From NCBI GenBank assembly GCA_041666685.1, contig JBAYGJ010000031.1, positions 1 to 11,076 on the forward strand: a DNA stretch of 11,076 bases, written 5' to 3'. The notes under the pieces are model-generated. The model ran no database searches. It saw only the letters and a program-made list of their open reading frames with translations, and had not been told where the DNA came from. Made by a program: the position numbers and the translations under genes. This DNA is from JBAYGJ01 sp041666685 (lineage in GTDB: Bacteria; Patescibacteriota; Patescibacteriia; UBA10025; JAHIVO01). This document shows positions 1 through 6,063 of the stretch, in pieces (positions within the stretch are counted from its first letter, which is position 1; each line of letters opens with the position of its first letter).

Positions 1-930
1 AGCGTTCAACTCGCCTTTTGCCTGTAATTCATTTAGCAAGGCACCTGCTTCCCGATCAATTACTCTGTCAGCGTAAGTACCTGACGTCAATTTGGCTGAT
101 AAATATGCATCGACATCTTGGCCAGCTAACGTATCTGCAAACATCTTTTTAACCCTTGGCCGCTCAGAATAAACCAGGTCATGTTCAAATGAACTGCAAA
201 ATTCGCTTCGGTCATTTTCTTGTCGCCAAAGTGTTTGCAAAATCTCATCTTTCTGTTTTTTTATGGTATCGCCGGTCGTAGAGTGTGTCCGCCATTCATT
301 ATCCAACTCCCGTATCCGTTTTTCCAACTCATGTCTTTTTCCGCGGGCAAGCAGTTTCATTATGGGATTCCGATCTTCCTCCTGGCTAAGCGCGTGTTCC
401 GCCTTAAACTTTTGGTCGGATAATTCCCTGCATGTAATCATTTCTGTATCATAATCACTCTTCAGTTTATCGCGTTCTGATTGTAATCTGGGAATTTCCC
501 TGTCCAAGTGCTCCAACACAAAAAACTTACTGCGCATGTCTCCTATAGACTGTTGAGCGGTCGACCTGGATTTTACGTATTGTTCATATTTCTGCCTGGC
601 TTCCGCTTCGTCGAATTCGCCGAATAGCTCCTGTACTTGTTGGCTGGCGGTTTCGTCCTGAACGCCTTTGATATAAATTTTTTTCAACACTAAGCCCATT
701 GATTCCATGGTATGGGAAATCGGCATTCGGGCGTTTTCGAAACGCTGAAAAAATTTTTCATCCTCACCATTTTGACCGCTGTCAGCATGTTCTGTCTCTG
801 GAACTGCATGCACCTCCTCACGGTTAATCCGTTCCGGCTGCCCCCCAGGATGCAAACTCCAATCATGCTCCCCGATTTCTATTGGGTAGCCGCAATGAGG
901 GCATTTCTGTTGTGTCTGGACCTCTGACAT
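1..930 (-). CDS. Unknown CxxC/coiled-coil protein, C-terminus cut by window edge
   Basis: The reading frame is open from the ATG at 928-930 to base 1, giving 310 residues without a stop, so the C-terminus lies outside the window. The N-terminus carries a single CPHC motif (Cys10, Cys13) followed by histidines at 22 and 27, which could make a small zinc knuckle. A polar, acidic linker (about 30-60) follows. From about residue 95 to 245 the chain is very rich in Glu, Lys, Arg, Gln and Asp with regular hydrophobic spacing, as in a long helical or coiled-coil region. There is no signal peptide or membrane segment, so a cytoplasmic protein is likely. It starts 29 nt after the stop of the peptidase gene and is probably co-transcribed with it. 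No SD is visible. I do not recognise the family; a structural or scaffold role is only a guess. Confidence 0.8.
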   Translation of the reverse strand, partial: MSEVQTQQKCPHCGYPIEIGEHDWSLHPGGQPERINREEVHAVPETEHADSGQNGEDEKFFQRFENARMPISHTMESMGLVLKKIYIKGVQDETASQQVQELFGEFDEAEARQKYEQYVKSRSTAQQSIGDMRSKFFVLEHLDREIPRLQSERDKLKSDYDTEMITCRELSDQKFKAEHALSQEEDRNPIMKLLARGKRHELEKRIRELDNEWRTHSTTGDTIKKQKDEILQTLWRQENDRSEFCSSFEHDLVYSERPRVKKMFADTLAGQDVDAYLSAKLTSGTYADRVIDREAGALLNELQAKGELNA

Positions 931-959
931 AGTCGTATAGCCTAGCACTAACCTTCGCG

Positions 960-2864
960 CTATTCAATCACCACACCGCTGTTCCCGAGTACTCCCCAGT
1001 TCCATTCGAAACTGGAACGGGTAAAATGTTTTTCACCATAGAGCGGATCCATGGTAATTATTTTGGTTGGGTTTTCCGCCGGACCGATGTAACCGATAGC
1101 GACGCGCGCATGCTCGCCGCTGACCGCCACGACATTGCCGCCCTGCGGCGTTTTCCAGTCGATGCGCTTGCCGGATCCGGCCGTGCCCCAGATGACGACC
1201 GGATTGCCTTTTTTAATTTCAGCAGCCAATTGGGCCACAGTCCACCCAGAAAAAGCCCGGGCCGTCCGATATTCCTTGGCTGCGATGGCGATCGGGTCCC
1301 AATACACCCCATACCCGGTCGAAGGCTGATGGCCGTCGATATCACCGACAAATGCCACATTTGGATTCCCCCATACACCGTTGTTTTTCGGCGTCCTATC
1401 GAAACCGACAATATTGATCAATGGCGCTTCACCGACATTGGCTCCTTTGTATTTCAGTGCCATGGACAACGAGGCGAATTCGCAACTTAAATTATGATCC
1501 TGCCGGTCGAACACTACATTTAATTTTGTCACCGATTGTTCGGTCGAAAAACCGATCGTGTAATCCTGCTCCGTAGTAAATCCCTCCATTCCGGTTATAC
1601 CGGCCGTCAGCGTAATCGTGTATGTAGTATTAAAACTGAAAGAATCTGACGGCGTAAACACCAGGGTATTTCCGTCCCAGGAAAACTCCCCGGCCACTCC
1701 CGGTGAGATGGCAAAATGCGCAGTCGCCGACGCATGATCCACTGTCTGACTGAATGTCAGCTGTATCTGGCTGTCGACCCCAACGCCTGCGGCCTTATCA
1801 GCGGGGAATGTTTTGCTCAGTTTTACAGCACCAATGGTCGTAAAAGTATGCACAGAATCTTCAGTCAGATACCCGCCACTCGCCGTCTGTAATCCTTTTT
1901 TCAATACTACGGTGTACTGTGTGTCTTTGACATATGTCGCGGCGGAATATTGGATAGTCGTATCATTCTGTTTTACCCAAGTCCCGCTCAACGCCGGTGT
2001 AATAGTTGCATTGTCCTGCAGCGATGTCAGGTCGATGGCTTCAGAAAACGCAATAGTGATGGGTGTTTGCAGGCCGATATTCGCGCCCGATGGGGTAAAA
2101 CTGACGATGCCTGGGGCTTCCGGTACGCTCCACTGTCCCGTCCAGACAGACTGAGGCGTATTTTGGAGGGCGATTTCATGGCTTCCCATGTCATACCGCA
2201 CGTCGGTTTTATAAATTGCCAGATCATATTTCTGGCCTTGGGATAATAATTCCACCGGCGTAATGGTAACTGATCTCTTGTCCTCAGACGGGGTGACGGT
2301 TACTGGTATCTCTGGGATAAAACGGAAATCAAAACTGGCCGTCCTCTCGATCGGTTGGTCAAACGCCACGCGCCAGACTGCTTCCGGAGAAACCGTAGTC
2401 GCAACAGTCGGCTCGACTGACACTACGCTCGGTGCTGGTTCGGTCGAAAAAGTAAATGTAGCCGAACGGGGACGACGAAAATTCGGGAAAGCGCTCTTTA
2501 CCCCCCGGATGGTCACCTGGTACGTCGTATCCGGCAGCCAGGTCACTTCCGGCGAATAGGTAACTGACCGGGCCAAGTGCTGTGAGGTGACAAAATTTGT
2601 ATATCCGATTTCGCCGGTTGTGTCCGGTGTAATGTCGATCGTAACCTGTCGGGTAATTGGCAGTCCAAAATCAATAGCCACCTGAGAATCCACTAATACC
2701 CGGCCATCGCGCATCGTGACGCGTAATTGCGGCTGGGGAATATATAACGAAAAACTGAAGGCAAGCAAAAAAATAAATATAAGCGTACCGAGTACGATCC
2801 AAAGGACCCGATATTTAGTGTTTTTCTGCTGATATGTATTTTTTATTTGTATGTCTTTTTTCAT
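960..2864 (-). CDS. Membrane-anchored multi-Ig-domain (SbsA/Big_5-like) protein with C39-like cysteine peptidase domain
   Basis: This 634-residue protein has a Lys-rich N-terminus and one hydrophobic segment (about 18-41), typical of a signal anchor with the rest outside the cell. About four beta-rich Ig-like repeats follow (roughly 46-142, 146-245, 251-344, 347-443). At least the later three resemble the SbsA Ig-like family (Big_5), with phrases such as ITIAFSEAID and IQLTFSQTVD. Residues 448-634 look like a peptidase C39-like (C39_2) domain. Gln455 lies six residues before Cys461, the usual oxyanion-hole and nucleophile spacing of papain-fold enzymes. His585 (GEHARVAIGY) and Asp606 (MDPLYG) fit the rest of the triad. 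Cys461 is the only cysteine in the protein. A likely role is a cell-surface protease, amidase or peptidoglycan/peptide-processing enzyme; the substrate is unknown. It has its own promoter and is the first gene of a unit with the coiled-coil gene. Confidence 0.85.
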   Translation of the reverse strand: MKKDIQIKNTYQQKNTKYRVLWIVLGTLIFIFLLAFSFSLYIPQPQLRVTMRDGRVLVDSQVAIDFGLPITRQVTIDITPDTTGEIGYTNFVTSQHLARSVTYSPEVTWLPDTTYQVTIRGVKSAFPNFRRPRSATFTFSTEPAPSVVSVEPTVATTVSPEAVWRVAFDQPIERTASFDFRFIPEIPVTVTPSEDKRSVTITPVELLSQGQKYDLAIYKTDVRYDMGSHEIALQNTPQSVWTGQWSVPEAPGIVSFTPSGANIGLQTPITIAFSEAIDLTSLQDNATITPALSGTWVKQNDTTIQYSAATYVKDTQYTVVLKKGLQTASGGYLTEDSVHTFTTIGAVKLSKTFPADKAAGVGVDSQIQLTFSQTVDHASATAHFAISPGVAGEFSWDGNTLVFTPSDSFSFNTTYTITLTAGITGMEGFTTEQDYTIGFSTEQSVTKLNVVFDRQDHNLSCEFASLSMALKYKGANVGEAPLINIVGFDRTPKNNGVWGNPNVAFVGDIDGHQPSTGYGVYWDPIAIAAKEYRTARAFSGWTVAQLAAEIKKGNPVVIWGTAGSGKRIDWKTPQGGNVVAVSGEHARVAIGYIGPAENPTKIITMDPLYGEKHFTRSSFEWNWGVLGNSGVVIE

Positions 2865-2875
2865 TCTACAACCAG

Positions 2876-2904
2876 ATTATAACATAAAAAAACAAAAAAG
2901 TCAA
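2876..2904 (-). promoter_or_regulatory. Sigma70-type promoter of the Ig/C39 gene, nearly leaderless
   Basis: Read on the minus strand, the -35 box is TTGACT (2899-2904), the spacer is exactly 17 nt, and the -10 box is a perfect TATAAT (2876-2881). The expected transcription start, about 7 nt further, is near 2869, only about 5 nt before the ATG at 2864. There is no room for an SD, so the mRNA should be leaderless or nearly so. The -35 box overlaps the 3' arm and tail of the preceding terminator. Confidence 0.75.
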
Positions 2905-2932
2905 AGGACTTTCCAGTCGCCTTGCCGTCCTT
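2886..2932 (-). terminator. Probable intrinsic terminator after the 71-residue gene
   Basis: On the minus strand, AAGGAC (2927-2932) pairs perfectly with GTCCTT (2904-2909) across a 17-nt loop. A T-rich tail follows at once, with two runs of T around 2886-2900. The stem is only 6 bp and the loop is long, so termination may be partial. Its position, 12 nt after a stop codon and just before a strong promoter, supports the call. Confidence 0.5.
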
Positions 2933-2943
2933 GGATCTGTAAA

Positions 2944-3159
2944 TTATTGTACCTTTTTTTCTGTGCTTTCCGGTTCAATAACTTTTTTTTGCCCTTTGAT
3001 GCCGGAGATTCCCAAAATAATCCCGACCACACCGATCAGTACCAATATTCCTAAATACCAATTTGGCATCTGGAATGCATCCATCGGAAAAATCAAAAAA
3101 ATAATTCCGTTCAGGCTGAGGATAATCCCGACCACGAGCGTGTACCAGGCAGTAACCAT
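2944..3159 (-). CDS. Small two-helix membrane protein, 71 residues, unknown
   Basis: The protein has two hydrophobic segments (about 3-25 and 34-53) joined by a short loop (FPMDAFQMPNW), then a charged C-terminal tail rich in Lys and Glu (about 55-71). It is a plausible integral membrane protein with its tail in the cytoplasm. It begins 13 nt after the stop of the YvlD/holin-like gene and is probably translated from the same mRNA. The spacer is A/T-rich with no SD. I do not recognise a family, and short hydrophobic proteins of this kind are hard to assign. Conserved gene order with the holin-like gene in relatives would support it as a real gene and partner. Confidence 0.65.
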   Translation of the reverse strand: MVTAWYTLVVGIILSLNGIIFLIFPMDAFQMPNWYLGILVLIGVVGIILGISGIKGQKKVIEPESTEKKVQ

Positions 3160-3172
3160 ATTTTTAGAATAA

Positions 3173-3511
3173 TTATTTTTTAGTTAATGCGCTTGTAATC
3201 CATGAGAATACCCACAATATCGCGCCGCCAATAAGCGCGGTAACGAACCCATCAACGGTAAATCCCTTGACGACTGTCGATACCAGCAGGATCAGTCCGG
3301 CATTGATTATAAACGTAAACAACCCGAGAGTCAGGATGGTTATCGGCAGAGTCAGGATGATGATAACCGGCTTGATGATGGCATTCACGATACCGAGCAC
3401 CAATGCCACGATGATCGCCGTATAAAACGAATCCACGTGAAAACCGGGGACTAAATACGCAACAGCCATCAGTGCCAAGGCATTTAACAACCAACGAAGT
3501 AAGATAAACAT
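3173..3511 (-). CDS. YvlD / phage-holin superfamily IV membrane protein
   Basis: This 112-residue, very hydrophobic protein has about four membrane segments (roughly 4-22, 30-48, 52-78, 85-108) and almost no soluble part. The pattern of an N-terminal LLRWLLNALALMAVAYLVPGF-like helix, an IIVALVLGIVNAIIKPV segment and a TLPITILTLGLFTFIINA segment is characteristic of the YvlD / 'phage holin family 4' proteins (PF04020). These are common chromosomal genes in bacteria, and despite the name most are not from phages. Their function is unknown; in Bacillus, yvlD sits in an envelope-stress locus. Here the gene follows tRNA-Glu and precedes another small membrane protein, probably in one transcript. 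No SD is visible: the ATG follows an A/T-rich stretch ending AAAAATAAT. Confidence 0.85.
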   Translation of the reverse strand: MFILLRWLLNALALMAVAYLVPGFHVDSFYTAIIVALVLGIVNAIIKPVIIILTLPITILTLGLFTFIINAGLILLVSTVVKGFTVDGFVTALIGGAILWVFSWITSALTKK

Positions 3512-3630
3512 ATTATTTTTGAATTATTCGTTTGCAATCCCATGTTGCTTCGGAATGAGCAATTCAACACAGAGAAGTTGATTGAAGTGACTAACGCGAG
3601 GAGTGAACCCCGGCGTTTTCACAACATACA

Positions 3631-3705
3631 TACCGCTATGGGGATTCGAACCCCAGTTTCATCCGTGAGAGGGATGCGTCCTGGACCGGGCTAGACGATA
3701 GCGGC
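3631..3705 (-). tRNA. tRNA-Glu (anticodon CTC)
   Basis: The minus strand folds into a full cloverleaf of 75 nt. The acceptor is GCCGCTA with TAGCGGT (a G-U pair at 1-72), and the D-arm starts GTCTAG and ends CCAGGAC. The anticodon stem CATCC/GGATG closes the loop CTCTCAC, giving anticodon CTC. The T-arm is TGGGG TTCGAAT CCCCA. The D-arm and anticodon-loop sequences closely follow the bacterial tRNA-Glu pattern. CCA is not encoded (TGT follows), so a CCA-adding enzyme is needed. The CTC anticodon reads GAG only, so a tRNA-Glu(TTC) must exist elsewhere. The 119 nt between the tRNA and the holin-like gene contain only weak short inverted repeats and no clear terminator, so read-through is plausible. 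Confidence 0.93.
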
Positions 3706-3773
3706 ATACGGGCTAACAGAGAACGCGCCGGCCTGTTTTCTGCAGTAGCGAGCGGGTTCGTCACCTCCACCAT

Positions 3774-3801
3774 ATTGTATACGAGCGCAAAAATAAATCA
3801 A
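3774..3801 (-). promoter_or_regulatory. Probable promoter of the tRNA-Glu unit
   Basis: On the minus strand, TTGATT (3796-3801) and TACAAT (3774-3779) are separated by 16 nt, a good sigma70-type arrangement. The start would fall near 3767, about 60 nt before the tRNA, so a 5' leader would be removed by RNase P. No other likely promoter lies closer to the tRNA. Confidence 0.5.
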
Positions 3802-3831
3802 GAAACAAACAGCCAACACCCAGTGCGTACG

Positions 3832-3868
3832 GTCTGCGGCAGACAACCTCCAGTCAATAGCATGACTG
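3832..3868 (-). repeat. Two short inverted repeats in the tRNA/59-residue gene spacer
   Basis: Positions 3832-3844 form a 13-nt inverted repeat, GTCTGC-C-GCAGAC on the minus strand. Positions 3851-3868 form CAGTCA-TGCTAT-TGACTG, a 6-bp stem with a 6-nt loop. They lie downstream of the 59-residue gene and upstream of the tRNA promoter. Neither is followed directly by a T-run, so they are weak terminator candidates or possible protein-binding sites. Nothing else is seen in 3706-3909 apart from the promoter. Confidence 0.4.
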
Positions 3869-3909
3869 AATGCTCGCCTGTCGGTATAATCGGGGTTGGC
3901 AGTTTATTG

Positions 3910-4089
3910 TTAATTCTTCCTATACTGTTCAAAATAGATTGCCGCGAGGAAAGAAACCATGGCCATCTGAAGATAAAAAGAGGACGAAATGAGGACGATC
4001 GTATCGCGAACTTCATTGAAAAAACCGAAGACGCCGCACATCAAGCCAAAAACGGCAAAGGCAATCGGGATATATTTGTGTTTTAACAT
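3910..4089 (-). CDS. Small membrane protein, 59 residues, unknown
   Basis: I place the start at the ATG at 4087-4089 (MLKHKYIPIAF), not at an in-frame ATG 21 nt upstream, because a strong SD (AAGGGGG, 4097-4103) sits 7 nt before it. The upstream ATG would place that SD inside the gene. The protein has two hydrophobic segments (about 7-24 and 33-52) joined by a short acidic/basic loop (NEVRD), with a basic C-terminus (EQYRKN). It is probably an integral membrane protein. It is transcribed from its own promoter inside the end of gap, and a perfect inverted repeat lies in the leader. That combination of strong promoter, strong SD and possible operator suggests a regulated, well-expressed gene. 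I do not recognise the family. Confidence 0.7.
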   Translation of the reverse strand: MLKHKYIPIAFAVFGLMCGVFGFFNEVRDTIVLISSSFYLQMAMVSFLAAIYFEQYRKN

Positions 4090-4096
4090 GATTTCA

Positions 4097-4103
4097 CCCC
4101 CTT
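4097..4103 (-). promoter_or_regulatory. Strong Shine-Dalgarno deciding the start of the 59-residue gene
   Basis: AAGGGGG on the minus strand matches the ideal AAGGAGG except for one G that can still wobble-pair with the anti-SD. It lies 7 nt from the ATG at 4089. It is the clearest SD in the window. Confidence 0.75.
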
Positions 4104-4111
4104 TCTTCACA

Positions 4112-4128
4112 CTATCCGTAACGGATAG
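4112..4128 (-). promoter_or_regulatory. Perfect inverted repeat, operator or leader hairpin
   Basis: The sequence CTATCCGT-T-ACGGATAG (minus strand) has two perfect 8-bp arms around one central base. It lies about 11-27 nt after the predicted transcription start and ends 8 nt before the SD. There is no T-run, so it is not an intrinsic terminator for gap. It could be a repressor operator (a dimer site of about 17 bp) or fold as a 6-bp stem with a 5-nt loop in the mRNA leader. Confidence 0.55.
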
Positions 4129-4145
4129 ATAAAAGCATTGTATAT

Positions 4146-4174
4146 ATTATATCTTTTTGCCGATAGACTGGCAA
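4146..4174 (-). promoter_or_regulatory. Promoter of the 59-residue gene, overlapping the end of gap
   Basis: On the minus strand, TTGCCA (4169-4174), a 17-nt spacer and a perfect TATAAT (4146-4151) form a near-consensus sigma70-type promoter. The -35 lies inside the last codons of gap, and the gap stop codon TAA (4147-4149) is part of the -10 box. Transcription should start near 4139, leaving a leader of about 50 nt. Confidence 0.7.
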
Positions 4175-5151
4175 ATACGGACGAGCGTGTTTGAATATCC
4201 CCACTCATTGTCGTACCAGGCAACAACCTTAAGCAGGTCTCCATCGACTACATTAGTCAGTGACAGGTCAACGATGGACGCATGCGGATTGCCGATAAAA
4301 TCCGAGGATACCAGCTCTTCATCCGTGGCATCCAATATGCCCTGGTACCTCGGTTCATTCTTGGCTGCGGCAAACGCCGCGTTTACTTCCTCGACGGTCA
4401 CGGGTTTGCTGACCACCATCGTAATGTCAGATATCGAAACAACCGGGGTAGGGACGCGGATGGACAGACCGTCAAACTTACCCTTGACCTCCGGCACCGT
4501 CTCTCCGGTCGCTTTCGCCGCACCGGTAGATGTCGGGACCATATTCGCCGCTGCAGCGCGGGCCCGGCGCAAATCCTTATGGGGCCCGTCGACCAGGTTC
4601 TGATCCGCGGTGTATGAATGGATGGTGGTCATCATCGCTTTCTTGATGCCAAAAACGCGGTTGACGACTTCGATCACCGGCGCAATGCAATTGGTGGTGC
4701 ATGACGCGTTGGAAATGATCTTCTGGTCCTTCAGCTTGGCATCATTGACCCCAAGGACGAACGTATCCACCCCGCCGCCTTTTGCAGGCGCGGAGATGAC
4801 CACTCGTTTTGCCCCAGCCTCCAGATGCAGCGCGGCCTGCTCCTGCTTGACGAACCGTCCGGTCGATTCAATCACCACGTCAACCTTGAAATCTTTCCAG
4901 GGCAATTTATTCGGCTCTTTCTCCGCCAGGACGGGATATTCCTTGCCATCGACCAGCAGGGACTTGTCATTTGATTTGACCAACTTGTCATACTTACCGT
5001 ATACCGTGTCATATTGCAGCAGATGGGCCAGAGTGGCCGTATCAGTCAGATCATTGATTGCCACAACTTCCACATCAGGTTTGGTCAGGGCAATTTTGAA
5101 TGCGGCCCGGCCGATCCGGCCGAATCCGTTGATGGCAAGTCTCATGGGCAT
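4147..5151 (-). CDS. gap: Glyceraldehyde-3-phosphate dehydrogenase, NAD type
   Basis: This 334-residue protein has the normal family length. The Rossmann start INGFGRIGR (8-16) binds the dinucleotide. Asp34 in AINDLTD is the residue that selects NAD over NADP in glycolytic enzymes. The catalytic site ISNASCTTNC places the nucleophile at Cys151, and His178 (TTIHSYTADQ) is its partner. The C-terminal WYDNEWGYSN motif is intact. It oxidises glyceraldehyde 3-phosphate to 1,3-bisphosphoglycerate with phosphate and NAD+ in the cytoplasm. It starts 19 nt after the aldolase stop and is the last gene of a tpiA-fba-gap group. Two ATGs are possible (5151, and 5145 giving MRLAING); neither has an SD, and the upstream spacer is almost all A and T. 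Its 3' end carries the promoter of the next gene. Confidence 0.97.
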   Translation of the reverse strand: MPMRLAINGFGRIGRAAFKIALTKPDVEVVAINDLTDTATLAHLLQYDTVYGKYDKLVKSNDKSLLVDGKEYPVLAEKEPNKLPWKDFKVDVVIESTGRFVKQEQAALHLEAGAKRVVISAPAKGGGVDTFVLGVNDAKLKDQKIISNASCTTNCIAPVIEVVNRVFGIKKAMMTTIHSYTADQNLVDGPHKDLRRARAAAANMVPTSTGAAKATGETVPEVKGKFDGLSIRVPTPVVSISDITMVVSKPVTVEEVNAAFAAAKNEPRYQGILDATDEELVSSDFIGNPHASIVDLSLTNVVDGDLLKVVAWYDNEWGYSNTLVRICQSIGKKI

Positions 5152-5170
5152 AAAAAATAAAAATTATGAA

Positions 5171-6055
5171 TTAGACAATATGGGTTTTTTTGACGACGCC
5201 TGCACTGCCGAACATCCGGACCTTTTCCTCAACGATAGCCTGGATAGCCATGATCGAAGGGCTCAGGAGCTCCCGCGGGTCGAAAATTGTCGGATCCTCA
5301 TCGAGTGTCTTGCGTAGCGTCTGGGTGAAAGCGATACGCATCTCCGTATCAATATTGATAATAGTAACTCCCAGCCTTACTCCCTGCTGGATCTGATCTG
5401 CAGCCAAACCGGAAGCACCGTGCAACACCAGTGACGTTTTGGGTATCAGGCTGTGTATTTTCCGTAACCGTTCGAGATCCAGACCCGGTATCCCTTTTCT
5501 CATTTTAATGATGCCATGGACGTTTCCGACAGCGACCGCCAACGTATCCACGCCGGTTTTCGTGACGAACTCAAGGGCTTCCTCCGGCTTGGTCATGAGA
5601 GTTTCCCGTTCGGCCGGCTCTACTTCCTCCAACCCCTTCACCACGCCCAGTTCGCCCTGGGCCAATACGCCGCGGCGATGCGCAAAATCCACGGCCTGCT
5701 TGGTCAAAATGATATTTTCTATTAATGGCATCTCGGACGCATCCATCATGATGGAGGAGAACCCGGCCCGGACACACTCGGCCACCGAACGAAAACTGCG
5801 GCCATGATCCAGATGCAGTGCGATCGGGACGTTGCCGGATTCGGCGGCGGCCACATTCTGGACAATAGCCGTAATGGCCTTGAGCCCGCCATATTCAATG
5901 CTTGTTTCGGAAACCTGGAGGATCACCGGCGACCGCTGCCTCACTGCCGCCCGGACGACACCGAGAGTCGTTTCTAAATTTTCAATGTTAAATGCGCCGA
6001 GCGCATAGCCCTTTTCCCTGGCATCCTTGAGGAGTTCCTGCAAGTGAACTAGCAT
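5171..6055 (-). CDS. fba: Class II (zinc) fructose-bisphosphate aldolase family protein
   Basis: This 294-residue TIM-barrel protein has class II aldolase motifs. HLDHG (81-85) holds the catalytic Asp83 and zinc ligand His84. GELG (134-137) has the conserved Glu135. VGNVHG (176-181) has zinc ligand His180, and LHGASG (211-216) has zinc ligand His212. INIDTE (233-238) is the phosphate/substrate strand. It splits fructose 1,6-bisphosphate into glyceraldehyde 3-phosphate and dihydroxyacetone phosphate, or makes it. The short form resembles the GatY/KbaY (tagatose-bisphosphate) branch too, so substrate specificity cannot be fixed by reading alone. Its place between triosephosphate isomerase and GAPDH argues for glycolysis or gluconeogenesis. 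It starts 8 nt after the tpiA stop, with an A/T-only spacer and no SD. Confidence 0.94.
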   Translation of the reverse strand: MLVHLQELLKDAREKGYALGAFNIENLETTLGVVRAAVRQRSPVILQVSETSIEYGGLKAITAIVQNVAAAESGNVPIALHLDHGRSFRSVAECVRAGFSSIMMDASEMPLIENIILTKQAVDFAHRRGVLAQGELGVVKGLEEVEPAERETLMTKPEEALEFVTKTGVDTLAVAVGNVHGIIKMRKGIPGLDLERLRKIHSLIPKTSLVLHGASGLAADQIQQGVRLGVTIINIDTEMRIAFTQTLRKTLDEDPTIFDPRELLSPSIMAIQAIVEEKVRMFGSAGVVKKTHIV

Positions 6056-6063
6056 AAAATTAA

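Noticed and set aside
1026..1490. 154-residue plus-strand open frame
   Set aside because: It lies antisense within the Ig/C39 gene, whose C39 domain is well supported. The translated product has no coherent domain, so it is a shadow frame.
3173..3511. Holin-like protein as a sign of a prophage
   Set aside because: The YvlD/holin-IV family is widespread on ordinary chromosomes, and no lysin, capsid, integrase or attachment site is nearby.
3636..3773. Minus-strand open frame of about 45 codons starting ATGGTGGAGGTGACG and running through the tRNA
   Set aside because: It overlaps the whole tRNA-Glu, has no SD, and its start lies close to the predicted transcription start. The tRNA explains the conserved sequence.
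3740..3773. Plus-strand GCGGGTTCGTCACCTCCACC resembling a tmRNA or tRNA 3' end
   Set aside because: The T-stem does not pair (no CCCGC partner after the loop) and no acceptor or tmRNA body is found upstream, so the likeness is superficial.
4112..4128. Inverted repeat as an intrinsic terminator for gap
   Set aside because: No T-run follows the stem on the minus strand; the next bases are TGTGAAG and then the SD of the next gene. An operator or leader hairpin fits better.
4610..5317. 235-residue plus-strand open frame
   Set aside because: It is antisense to gap and fba, both with complete catalytic motifs, and its product is low-complexity Ser/Thr/Arg-rich without a family pattern.
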